Positions 7,151 through 14,229 of a DNA stretch of 20,564 nucleotides are shown piece after piece; within the stretch, counting starts at the first letter, position 1, and every line of letters starts with the position of its first letter. Made by a program: the position numbers and the translations under genes. The DNA is from a virus: positions 1-20,564 of the IMG/VR virus record IMGVR_UViG_3300025120_000727, one strand, 5' to 3'. The notes beneath the pieces were generated by a model. That model saw only the letters and a program-made list of their open reading frames with translations, did not search any database and had not been told where the DNA came from.

Positions 7151-7620
7151 TGTTTACTTTCTGTCTTCATACACTGGTTGACATCACCGAAAACGGTCAA
7201 TTAAAACAAGCATTTCCATTTAAAACAAAGTCCCATGAGGTCATTCATAATAAAGACACTCTTACAATTGCAAAAAATCAGCAGGCAAATTTTACGACAC
7301 TAATTCAAGCTCTGCAGTTAAGAGGAAATATAGTGTGGGAGAGAGAACCAATAAGAATAAATGAGAACGTAGTCAATATGCGGTTTGGAGATGCGTATGA
7401 AGGTAAACATTTAGTATGGAATTTTATGTGGCAGGTTGAGCAGTCAGACGTTTATGCAATTGATAACGATCAATACGGTCAATTAAAAGAAGATTTTAAC
7501 ATGATTCCTGTTATAAATTTTTGCAAGGAAACAGCAACATTTCCTGCAAGTGCATTCATTACAAAAGACTCTCGTTTTTTAAACACCTACTTTTCTTTTG
7601 TGCCGGAAGAAAATAAATAA
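7150..7620 (+). CDS. Hypothetical protein, mixed alpha/beta
   Basis: This 156-residue soluble protein's ATG overlaps the preceding stop (TAATG), so translation is coupled to the ParB-like gene. It contains several Trp/Phe-rich strands (VWNFMWQVEQSDVYAID, about residues 88-104). No signal peptide, membrane helix or catalytic motif is recognisable. I do not know the family. The coupling to a ParB-like gene is the only functional hint. Confidence 0.7.
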   Translation: MFTFCLHTLVDITENGQLKQAFPFKTKSHEVIHNKDTLTIAKNQQANFTTLIQALQLRGNIVWEREPIRINENVVNMRFGDAYEGKHLVWNFMWQVEQSDVYAIDNDQYGQLKEDFNMIPVINFCKETATFPASAFITKDSRFLNTYFSFVPEENK

Positions 7621-7622
7621 TA

Positions 7623-7751
7623 ATGATTAAGGCACAACAAGGCAACACAGCACAAGGCACAATTAGGCATGAGGACTCAGGCACAATTCCAGGCACTATA
7701 CCGACATCTGAGCGATGTAAAAAAGGAATTAATAATAATGAGTACAACTGA
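7623..7751 (+). CDS. Possible small ORF with repeated Gly-Thr-Ile motifs
   Basis: A 42-codon ORF fills an otherwise non-coding 117-nt gap and overlaps the next gene by 14 nt. It repeats Gly-Thr-Ile three times (residues 12-14, 20-22, 24-26). At DNA level the element GGCACAA is repeated about three times between 7630 and 7690. It has a TAAATA 3 nt before its ATG but no Shine-Dalgarno sequence. It may be a real micro-gene or simply a repeat-bearing leader. Coding status is uncertain. Confidence 0.3.
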   Translation: MIKAQQGNTAQGTIRHEDSGTIPGTIPTSERCKKGINNNEYN

Positions 7752-7971
7752 ATTAGAAAAACAAAATCTTGAAGCACACGTTGACCTTTGCAGTGAACGT
7801 TATACTCGCCTGCACGATCGTTTATCTGCGATTGAACTTAGATTAGCAAAAATGAACGAAGATATGACCACAGGGCATAAGTCACATTCAAAAACTTTAA
7901 TTGCCACAGCAGGCACAGTAATTGCTGGATTGCTATCCACAGTTGTTGTTGTATTAATGAACGTTAATTAA
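7738..7971 (+). CDS. Small coiled-coil protein with C-terminal membrane anchor (holin/XhlA-like candidate)
   Basis: From the ATG at 7738 this is a 77-residue protein. Residues about 3-42 form a charged coiled coil with heptad-like Leu/Ile/Met spacing. Residues 53-74 form a single hydrophobic helix ending in a short NVN tail. Coiled coil plus one C-terminal transmembrane helix is the layout of XhlA-type and some holin-like proteins, so a role at the host membrane, perhaps in lysis, is possible. A longer frame from 7669 is open, but 7738 has an AGGA site (7724-7727) and the extra 23 residues read like the repeat-bearing leader. The function is inferred from topology only. Confidence 0.55.
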   Translation: MSTTELEKQNLEAHVDLCSERYTRLHDRLSAIELRLAKMNEDMTTGHKSHSKTLIATAGTVIAGLLSTVVVVLMNVN

Positions 7972-7988
7972 TACCCAAACAGAATTAC

Positions 7989-8219
7989 ATGAAAGTACAA
8001 ATCTCCCAAGGAATCAGGGTATATATTACCAAAGATGAATACCAATTTTTCTTGAATATGCGAGACAAATTACCTTTTTTACTTAAAAATGTTCCGGTAG
8101 AACAACAGGCAATTGCTGTAAGATTGGGTGACAAAGCCATTTTTGTAAGGAAGAAACTTGCAACCACCACCCAATACAATTTAAATAAGAACATTAGATT
8201 CTTATATGAACAAAAGTGA
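7989..8219 (+). CDS. Small hypothetical protein
   Basis: This 76-residue basic protein has a short strand-rich N-terminus (KVQISQGIRVYITKDEY) and a helical middle. There is no signal or membrane segment. Its end overlaps the next ATG (8206) by 14 nt, which indicates coupling to that gene. I do not recognise the family. No Shine-Dalgarno sequence is visible. Confidence 0.6.
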   Translation: MKVQISQGIRVYITKDEYQFFLNMRDKLPFLLKNVPVEQQAIAVRLGDKAIFVRKKLATTTQYNLNKNIRFLYEQK

Positions 8220-8697
8220 ATTAATAAAACAAATAGAAAGTTATAATCTTTCTTCAAAATTAAAATCTCTTGCAGAGAAAGATGTGAGCAAGAGACCATT
8301 CAGACACTTACCAAAACAATTTAGCAAAGGCATACTAATTGGAAACATTGCTATTGTACCAAAAAAACACACAGAAACAAGATATGTTTACGTAATTGCA
8401 GACATGGTTGAAGCAAGAGTACTTTACAACGACATAAGTCTAAAACAAACTGCAATAATGATGTCTCATTATCTTGCAGAAGGTCAAAATCCACCCACTA
8501 ATCTTGAAGACGAAGACAAACAATTTGCATCTAAGTTGTTTGATATAAGCAATTTTAAAAGAATGCAAAAAGAGGCTAAAAAAAGCAACGATGAAGACAT
8601 TGAATTTATATATGAAAACAAATTTGTAGAAGCCAACAGGGCCGCAGACGAATTAAAACACAGAATACAGTCTAATTTTAACTCATTGTTCAGTTAA
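8206..8697 (+). CDS. Hypothetical protein, marine T4-like phage type
   Basis: This 163-residue basic protein opens with a helical segment (residues 1-25). A short beta module follows (KGILIGNIAIVPKKHTETRYVYVIADM, about 41-68). Two long charged helices then run to the C-terminus. I do not recognise a named family. The cytoplasmic character and position before an acidic structural/scaffold-like gene suggest virion assembly, but nothing shows this directly. It overlaps the preceding gene by 14 nt. Confidence 0.65.
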   Translation: MNKSELIKQIESYNLSSKLKSLAEKDVSKRPFRHLPKQFSKGILIGNIAIVPKKHTETRYVYVIADMVEARVLYNDISLKQTAIMMSHYLAEGQNPPTNLEDEDKQFASKLFDISNFKRMQKEAKKSNDEDIEFIYENKFVEANRAADELKHRIQSNFNSLFS

Positions 8698-8703
8698 TGA
8701 GTT

Positions 8704-8711
8704 GCTAAATA
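8704..8711 (+). promoter_or_regulatory. T4-late-like box GCTAAATA, 5 nt before the ATG
   Basis: TAAATA (8706-8711) ends 5 nt before the ATG at 8717, the same spacing as at 1644, 4208 and 17782. It supports 8717 over the in-frame TTG at 8702 as the start of the next gene. Confidence 0.45.
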
Positions 8712-8716
8712 AACAC

Positions 8717-9610
8717 ATGCAATCAATTGAACTTACACAACCAGTATCTAGTGTCGCATTATTAAAGCAGTTTGAATCAAGATTTGGTCAAACCATGAAT
8801 CTTGAAGGCTTAGATAAAACACAATTAGAAGATCTAGCAAACGGTGTAAGAACTAAAATACACACAATTACTGATAACTTACATTTTGGCAAAGAACTGA
8901 ATGATAATGAATATCAAAAGAGTCAAATGATGTTAGATATTTTAAATCAAAGCATAAAAGAATATGGTGGGGCACAAATGGATCCACAAGCAAAGGCGGC
9001 CGCACAAGGTATGTCAGCACAAAAGAAATTAGAAAAAGGTCAAGCACTTACACCAGATGAAAGAAAAACAGTTGCAAAAGTTTTACCTAAAGAAATGGCA
9101 AAAATGCCAAAAGGCACAGGCAAGATGATTGCAAGTGAAGGCATTGAAGAACAATCAGAATTAATACTTGCCGCTAAGGACATGATGGACAAGGTGACAG
9201 GCTACCTAGAAGATTTAGCATCAATGAAAACAGAAGGCATGTTGGAACTTTCAGACAGAATTAGAGACGAAATGGGTGCAGATAAGTCGGACGCATTCAT
9301 ACAAAAAATTCAACCAGCACTTGAACAAGCAGAGTCTACACTAACACAAACACGACAAGATTTAGACGCAGGTGTGAGAATACTAACAGGTGAAGAAACA
9401 GCTACTGATACCATCGGCGCTGATGACACCATGAACACTGACACTGACCTAGACAGTTTAGAAAATCCAGAAGCAGATGCTGAGTCAGACGAATTTGGAG
9501 CCACTGACGCAGAAGCAGGCGGCACTGAACCCGAAGGCAGAGAACAAAGAGAATCAAAAGAAGTTTTTGAAACTTCAAATAGAATCTACGCCAAACTAGC
9601 AGGGAAGTAA
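8717..9610 (+). CDS. Acidic structural or scaffold-like protein
   Basis: This 297-residue protein, read from the ATG at 8717, has three regions. Residues 1-80 are helical. Around 85-140 is a Lys/Ala/Gly/Met-rich flexible stretch. Residues 140-225 form long amphipathic helices (EQSELILAAKDMMDKVTGYL). A very acidic Asp/Glu/Thr-rich tail (about 225-280) precedes a short C-terminal helix. Coiled coil plus acidic tail resembles phage scaffold or core proteins and other virion proteins of marine T4-like phages. An in-frame TTG at 8702 is less likely because the ATG has a late-type box at the recurrent 5-nt spacing. The exact role is unknown. Confidence 0.6.
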   Translation: MQSIELTQPVSSVALLKQFESRFGQTMNLEGLDKTQLEDLANGVRTKIHTITDNLHFGKELNDNEYQKSQMMLDILNQSIKEYGGAQMDPQAKAAAQGMSAQKKLEKGQALTPDERKTVAKVLPKEMAKMPKGTGKMIASEGIEEQSELILAAKDMMDKVTGYLEDLASMKTEGMLELSDRIRDEMGADKSDAFIQKIQPALEQAESTLTQTRQDLDAGVRILTGEETATDTIGADDTMNTDTDLDSLENPEADAESDEFGATDAEAGGTEPEGREQRESKEVFETSNRIYAKLAGK

Positions 9611-9614
9611 TTCC

Positions 9615-9971
9615 ATGCGTTTTCAAGAGTTTCAATCAACAGACAAAGAATTAGAATCAGCACTGGTCAATACATTGACCAATATGAGAGGTGATGCTAA
9701 CGACGATGATCAGACAGCACAAATCAGTTTTGATGCACTTGATCAAATAATGAAAAACACAGGCTATCCTACTTTTAGCTATAATCTTTTTAAAACAATC
9801 TACGACAATAGTCAAACATTAAAGAGTGTGGTTGACGATTTTGATCAAGAAAAAATTGTTTTGAAAACTGAAAAACAGGCTGAGAAAGATCCAGCAATGG
9901 ATTTTGACAATCAAGGCTCTACTGACAAGGTACAACAAATGGCCAAGTCAGCAATGAAAAGACGTCAATAA
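9615..9971 (+). CDS. Small hypothetical protein following the acidic structural gene
   Basis: This 118-residue helical, charged protein has no membrane or signal segment. It begins 4 nt after the acidic structural gene and is probably cotranscribed with it. Residues 35-75 contain a compact helix pair (ISFDALDQIMKNTGYPTFSY). The C-terminus is Lys/Arg-rich. I do not recognise the family; a structural or assembly companion role is plausible from position only. Confidence 0.65.
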   Translation: MRFQEFQSTDKELESALVNTLTNMRGDANDDDQTAQISFDALDQIMKNTGYPTFSYNLFKTIYDNSQTLKSVVDDFDQEKIVLKTEKQAEKDPAMDFDNQGSTDKVQQMAKSAMKRRQ

Positions 9972-9989
9972 TCTTACATAATTACATAT

Positions 9990-10409
9990 ATGCAAGACAA
10001 AATTTTAGAGCTTGGTCTAGAATCTTTAAAGGTGGGTCTTCTATCTTCTGAAAGATACTACCAAAAACCAATAGTCATTTTTAATAGTGCATCATTTTGT
10101 GGATATACAAAACAGTTGTCAGACTTTCAATCGATGTGGGAACAAAAAACTATAGTGCCAATTGCTTTACCTACAAATGAATTTAATAACCAAGAGCCAG
10201 GGGACGACTACGAACTGTTTCAATTTTACAAAAAAAATTACAACATAACTTTTCCTGTTTGCAAAAAAACTGATTTAACTCATAAAGTATTTGACCTTTT
10301 TGGTTCACCAGACTGGAATTTTAACAAGTATCTTTTTGATAAAGATCATAACTTTGTTAAAAAGTTTGATGGTAAGTTTCAACCAGCGGATTTATTAAAT
10401 CATGTCTAA
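9990..10409 (+). CDS. Glutathione peroxidase-like thiol peroxidase
   Basis: This 139-residue thioredoxin-fold peroxidase is a little shorter than typical bacterial GPx/BtuE proteins (about 160-180). The full catalytic tetrad of the family is visible. Peroxidatic Cys37 lies in FNSASFCGYT (compare NVAS-C/U-G-T). Gln68 lies in NNQEPG. Trp109-Asn110 lie in DWNFNKYLFD. The motif FPVCKKTDL (89-97) corresponds to 'FP...K.DV' and carries an extra Cys91 that might act as a resolving thiol. It uses Cys rather than selenocysteine. It would reduce peroxides in the host cytoplasm and may protect infected cells or RNR radicals from oxidation. Its end overlaps the radical SAM gene by 8 nt, which suggests coupled translation. 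Confidence 0.85.
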   Translation: MQDKILELGLESLKVGLLSSERYYQKPIVIFNSASFCGYTKQLSDFQSMWEQKTIVPIALPTNEFNNQEPGDDYELFQFYKKNYNITFPVCKKTDLTHKVFDLFGSPDWNFNKYLFDKDHNFVKKFDGKFQPADLLNHV

Positions 10410-11679
10410 AAGTTATTGTTCCTATCCTTGGTTCCATCAATTTGTTCATACAACAGGACACCAACGTATATGTTGTATGGATGAAAATAACATAACCAAA
10501 GACGATAATTATTTCCAATTTAATTTAAAAAAAGATCAAATACTTGACTCTTGGAACAGTAAATTTATGAAAGACATTAGGCTTAAAATGATTAATGGAG
10601 AAAGTGTCTCCAACTGTCAAAAATGTACAACAGCAGAATCTAGTGGACTAGAGTCTATGAGAGCCACGCATAAAAAAGATTACTATGTTAAATCAACCAA
10701 GGAAGATGGCAGTCTAGATATCTTACCTGATCAACTTGAACTGCATTTTGGAAACACTTGTAATTTGCATTGTAAAATGTGCAGTCAAAACTACAGCCAT
10801 ATGATAGGAAAAGAATTATTAAAAATGGGAGAACAGGATCCGGATTTTATACAATGGGTAAAAAAAGAAAGTGGAGTTGTTAACAACTGGACAGGTGAAC
10901 TTGACATAGCATACGACTGGTATAAAAATAATAAAATTAAAAAAAGTATCTTTGAACACGTAAGCAGTAATGTTGAAGGGTTTGTTGTTATAGGTGGTGA
11001 ACCTACTATCATAAAAGAATTTTATGAACTTTTAGAATTCTGTCAAAGTAAAAATACACTACGAAACAAAGACATTACCATAACCACCAACATGACAAAC
11101 ACCAGTAAGAACTTATCCACCTGGTTAGGTGAAGTAAAAAGTTTTATGATCCACGCGAGTATAGACGGAATTGATCAAAGAAACAAATACATAAGGTTTC
11201 CTTGTAATTGGCAAAGTGTTTTAAATTCTATTGAATTTTATAAGTCCACAATGAAAAAATATAACAATGGAAGATTTTCATTTGCACCTGCTACACAATT
11301 ATTGAACATTGATCAAATTGTAGATCTTAGTAAATTTTTTTTATCGCACTGTGAAAATAAGAAGGATAACATTGCCTGGGTATCTAACGTAAAGTTTCCA
11401 ATTATTTGTGATTACCAAATTCTGCCAAGTGGGTATAAAAATAAAGTAGCAGACAAAATAGAAGAACAAACAAAGAATGTTTCCAATGAAATAGTAAGAA
11501 ATAACTTATTAAGCCATGTGGCTAATTTAAGAACAGAAGAATTTAAAGCAGAACAAAAAAAACAGTACCAAAAAATGTTTATGCGATACAACGATGCACA
11601 AGATCAATTCCGCAGTAGTATCAGTTGGAGAAACCTAATTCCGTCTCTAGAAACTGCTTTGACAAAAGATACAGATTAA
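10402..11679 (+). CDS. Radical SAM protein with extra N-terminal cysteines (twitch type)
   Basis: This 425-residue protein has the radical SAM cluster motif C120-NLH-C124-KM-C127 (CxxxCxxC). The SAM-contacting GGEP motif (residues 198-201) follows a hydrophobic strand. An N-terminal segment beginning CSYPW (6-10) has further cysteines at 24, 25, 72 and 75. This resembles half of a SPASM or twitch auxiliary Fe-S site, but placed before the core rather than after it. Related 'twitch' radical SAM proteins are known from marine T4-like phages, with no established substrate. It overlaps the GPx-like gene by 8 nt. A perfect sigma70 promoter for the next gene lies in its last 21 nt. Confidence 0.85.
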   Translation: MSKSYCSYPWFHQFVHTTGHQRICCMDENNITKDDNYFQFNLKKDQILDSWNSKFMKDIRLKMINGESVSNCQKCTTAESSGLESMRATHKKDYYVKSTKEDGSLDILPDQLELHFGNTCNLHCKMCSQNYSHMIGKELLKMGEQDPDFIQWVKKESGVVNNWTGELDIAYDWYKNNKIKKSIFEHVSSNVEGFVVIGGEPTIIKEFYELLEFCQSKNTLRNKDITITTNMTNTSKNLSTWLGEVKSFMIHASIDGIDQRNKYIRFPCNWQSVLNSIEFYKSTMKKYNNGRFSFAPATQLLNIDQIVDLSKFFLSHCENKKDNIAWVSNVKFPIICDYQILPSGYKNKVADKIEEQTKNVSNEIVRNNLLSHVANLRTEEFKAEQKKQYQKMFMRYNDAQDQFRSSISWRNLIPSLETALTKDTD

Positions 11680-11687
11680 TATATAAT
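11659..11687 (+). promoter_or_regulatory. Perfect sigma70 promoter TTGACA-N17-TATAAT
   Basis: The -35 element TTGACA (11659-11664) and -10 element TATAAT (11682-11687) are separated by exactly 17 bp and match the bacterial consensus 12 of 12. The -35 and spacer overlap the end of the radical SAM gene. The predicted transcription start is about 11694, which is the second of two consecutive ATGs (11691, 11694), so the mRNA would be leaderless or nearly so. Confidence 0.8.
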
Positions 11688-11690
11688 ACT

Positions 11691-12398
11691 ATGATGAAGA
11701 TACCTGAAGATGTTTTGAAAGAAAAAGGCATTGCCTATATCCAAAAATATCCATATCAAGCAATATCTAAATCTTCCAAAAATGGCAAGCGTCATTATCA
11801 AACACCAGACGGCCGAGCAGTACCAAGTGTAACCACAGTACTGTCAGCAACTAAAGACATGACACATTTACACGCATGGCGTAAGAGAATTGGTGAGCAG
11901 AAAGCTCAACAGATTACAACCGAGTCTGCAAACATTGGAACTGTTATGCATAGAAGTTTAGAAAAGCACGTTAAGGGACAGGACAGAACTCCAGGATCAA
12001 ATTTAATACAACAAAAAGCCTGGGGCATGGCCAATGTAATAATAGATAATGGATTAAAAGATGTTTCAGAAGTTTGGGGATCAGAGGTATCGTTATATTA
12101 CCCTGAATTATATGCAGGAACAACGGATTTAGTTGGTGTCTACAAAGGTCAACCGTTTATAGGAGACTTCAAACAATCACGCAGATTAAAGAAAAAAGAA
12201 TGGGTAGAAGACTATTATCTGCAACTAACAGCCTATGCAGAAGCCCATAATAAAATGTACGACACCAAAATTAAGAATGGACGTATGTTTATATGCACAC
12301 AAAAGAACGAATTCCAAACATTTGAAATTGAAAACTACGATCAGTGGGTTGGCAAATGGTATGCCAAATTAGAACAATATTACAAGTCTGTCCTTTAA
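11691..12398 (+). CDS. PD-(D/E)XK exonuclease (RecB/Cas4-like)
   Basis: From the first of two adjacent ATGs this is a 235-residue nuclease. The motifs come in order: His87 in GTVMHRSLE (83-91), Glu132 in GSEVSLY, Asp146 in YAGTTDLVGVY (141-151), Asp159-Phe-Lys161 in FIGDFKQS (157-164), and the QLxxY motif with Gln178 in YYLQLTAYA (175-183). This is the full metal-binding set of the RecB/Cas4 exonuclease group, here without any iron-sulfur cysteines. It would degrade or process DNA ends, serving recombination, replication or breakdown of host DNA. A longer frame from 11625 has no start signals and overlaps the radical SAM gene. The perfect sigma70 promoter just upstream indicates early transcription by host polymerase. 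Confidence 0.85.
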   Translation: MMKIPEDVLKEKGIAYIQKYPYQAISKSSKNGKRHYQTPDGRAVPSVTTVLSATKDMTHLHAWRKRIGEQKAQQITTESANIGTVMHRSLEKHVKGQDRTPGSNLIQQKAWGMANVIIDNGLKDVSEVWGSEVSLYYPELYAGTTDLVGVYKGQPFIGDFKQSRRLKKKEWVEDYYLQLTAYAEAHNKMYDTKIKNGRMFICTQKNEFQTFEIENYDQWVGKWYAKLEQYYKSVL

Positions 12399-12404
12399 TA
12401 AATA
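12397..12404 (+). promoter_or_regulatory. Weak late-type box AATAAATA before the tail-fibre gene
   Basis: AATAAATA overlaps the stop codon of the exonuclease gene and lies 19 nt before the tail-fibre ATG. Tail fibres are late products, so a late promoter is expected here. The match (7 of 8 to TATAAATA) could also be chance in AT-rich DNA. Confidence 0.3.
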
Positions 12405-12423
12405 ACATTAAATTTAGGATAAT

Positions 12424-14025
12424 ATGGCAGTCGTACAAATATCACGTATACAACATCGAAGAGGTCTGGCAACAGATCTGCCTCAATTAGCGGCTGGAGA
12501 ATTAGGTTGGTCAGTTGACGATCAAAGATTATACATAGGTAATGGCACAGTAGCAGACGGTGCACCTGCAATAGGAAATACAGAAATTGTAACAACAGGA
12601 TCAAGTAGCTTTACAACTGCATTAAGTTATGTCTATAAAGGTTACCTAGGATCAAGCACTCCTATTGCCACAGGAGCAAGTGGAGACTTTACTAGAACAG
12701 CACAGCAGAAGTTAGATGATTTTGTGTCCGTAAAAGATTTTGGTGCGTTGGGTGATGGCTCAACAGCAGACGTCACAGCAATACAAAGAGCACTAGACGA
12801 ATTATATTGTGACACAGACAAAGATGACGAACGTGCAAGAAGAGTTTTATATTTTCCTGCAGGAGATTATAGAATTGCCGCAAGTTTAAAAATTCCACCT
12901 TTTGCAAATATAAGAGGGGAAGGCGCTGGAAAAACTGTAATTGTTCAATCAGCAAGTGCACCAGTGGCAGTTTTTCAAGATGATGAAAAACAACTTTATG
13001 GTTCAATAGGTGGCAGTTCTGCAACTACACCTACTAAAATTAATATTGAAGGAATTACTTTTCAAAACGGATCCAGCTACGGTGGTGTCAGCATTGACAA
13101 TGCAACAAACGTAAGATTTGAAAGATGTGAATTTAAAGGTGCCTATGTAGCCGGTGGCACAGACAATACTAACTCTAAAGGAGTTACTGTGAGATCAACA
13201 ACAGCATTGCCTTGTAGAGATATAATTTTTGACGCTTGTATGTTTACAAAATTTGCTAGATTGGCTGACATTTCACAAGATGTTACTAGTGTTAAATTTA
13301 CTAATTGTGATTTTACCACTGCATTATATGGTGTAATAGTTGGAGACGAACTAGACGGATCAACAAGTGGAAGTACAATTGGTCCTAAAGATGTCAAAGT
13401 AACTAATTCGCAATTTACAACAATAGGTTTAAACGGAATAAGAGTGAAAGCACAATCAGGTGCCGCAGATGGCACAATAGGAGAAGTAAGAAATTTTGTT
13501 AGTATGGCAAACTTCTTTGCAGAAGATGTTGGGACTAACTTTGACACAGTAGATTCAACTGTAAATATTTCTCCAGCAATACAATTTGATACAGACGAAT
13601 GTACGAGTATTGCAGACTTTTTTGATGCTACACAAGACAGACATCATGAGATCAATCCTATTCCCGAAGTGCAAGGCATTGGTTATCATACTAGAGCAAT
13701 TAAACAAGCAACTCTTAACGACAATCAAACGGCCACCAGACTTTTACTTTTGCCCGCACTGGCAGGAAAAAGCATAAAAATCAGTTACAAAATGGAACGT
13801 AGTGGAAATTTACGATCCGGAACTTTTTGTATTAGTGCATCAACATCAGGAGTTGCATATCATGACGACTTTATCGAGTCAGACGGAGATGTTGGAGTAA
13901 CTCTAACAGCTGATATATCTGCTTTAGACTCAACAGCTGGTAACGAAACTGTAGAAGTTAAGTATGCAACCGTTGACGACAGCTCTGCTGTGACAATGAA
14001 TTTTGTTGTTACCGAAATGGTATAA
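12424..14025 (+). CDS. Tail fibre/tailspike with pectate-lyase-like beta-helix
   Basis: This 533-residue protein has an N-terminal module (residues about 5-55) of the type 'RRG...LPQLA.GELGW..D.QRLYIGNGT...GAP..GNTEI'. That module is shared by many phage fibre and receptor-binding proteins and usually serves for virion attachment. Residues 100-175 carry the pectate-lyase-superfamily entry (VSVKDFGALGDGSTADVTAIQRAL, then FPAGDYRI and IRGEG). Repeating strand-turn units typical of a right-handed parallel beta-helix continue to about 370. The last 120 residues look like a small beta-sandwich tip. It would bind or degrade host surface polysaccharide. It starts behind an AGGA site (12416-12419). 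The catalytic residues of a lyase cannot be assigned from sequence alone. Confidence 0.85.
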   Translation: MAVVQISRIQHRRGLATDLPQLAAGELGWSVDDQRLYIGNGTVADGAPAIGNTEIVTTGSSSFTTALSYVYKGYLGSSTPIATGASGDFTRTAQQKLDDFVSVKDFGALGDGSTADVTAIQRALDELYCDTDKDDERARRVLYFPAGDYRIAASLKIPPFANIRGEGAGKTVIVQSASAPVAVFQDDEKQLYGSIGGSSATTPTKINIEGITFQNGSSYGGVSIDNATNVRFERCEFKGAYVAGGTDNTNSKGVTVRSTTALPCRDIIFDACMFTKFARLADISQDVTSVKFTNCDFTTALYGVIVGDELDGSTSGSTIGPKDVKVTNSQFTTIGLNGIRVKAQSGAADGTIGEVRNFVSMANFFAEDVGTNFDTVDSTVNISPAIQFDTDECTSIADFFDATQDRHHEINPIPEVQGIGYHTRAIKQATLNDNQTATRLLLLPALAGKSIKISYKMERSGNLRSGTFCISASTSGVAYHDDFIESDGDVGVTLTADISALDSTAGNETVEVKYATVDDSSAVTMNFVVTEMV

Positions 14026-14069
14026 CCAAAAGTTGTATAAAAAAATAAACTACATACATTATCTTTATC

Positions 14070-14098
14070 TAGACATCGTTTTGTTTTTGTTTTATAAT
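14070..14098 (+). promoter_or_regulatory. Near-consensus sigma70 promoter for nrdAB
   Basis: TAGACA (14070-14075, one mismatch to TTGACA) and TATAAT (14093-14098) are separated by 17 bp. The predicted transcription start is near 14105, leaving a leader of about 125 nt before the nrdA ATG at 14230. It is the only strong promoter near the RNR genes. Confidence 0.75.
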
Positions 14099-14177
14099 AG
14101 CATATATTAAAAACATCAAACGACAACATGATAAAAAATTTATTACATACTGAAAATACCCTTATTGAAAAAAACAA

Positions 14178-14185
14178 GATAAATA
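14178..14185 (+). promoter_or_regulatory. Possible late-type box in the nrdA leader
   Basis: GATAAATA lies in the very AT-rich nrdA leader, 44 nt before the ATG at 14230, and matches TATAAATA at 7 of 8 bases. It might give later expression of RNR, but in A/T-rich sequence the match is weak evidence. Confidence 0.25.
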
Positions 14186-14229
14186 CTGGCAATCAAAAAA
14201 ACAAAATCAATATAATAAAAAATAAAATT

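Noticed and set aside
7620-7700. CRISPR-like array from the GGCACAA repeats
   Set aside because: Repeats are too short, irregularly spaced and few; no spacer structure.
13143-13547. 134-codon open frame on the minus strand inside the tail fibre
   Set aside because: Mirror of the strongly coding tail-fibre frame; no start signals and no family features.
14128-14229. Upstream ATG as the nrdA start
   Set aside because: Adds 34 Lys/Asn-rich residues before the conserved ATP-cone; the ATG at 14230 gives E. coli-like numbering of active-site residues.
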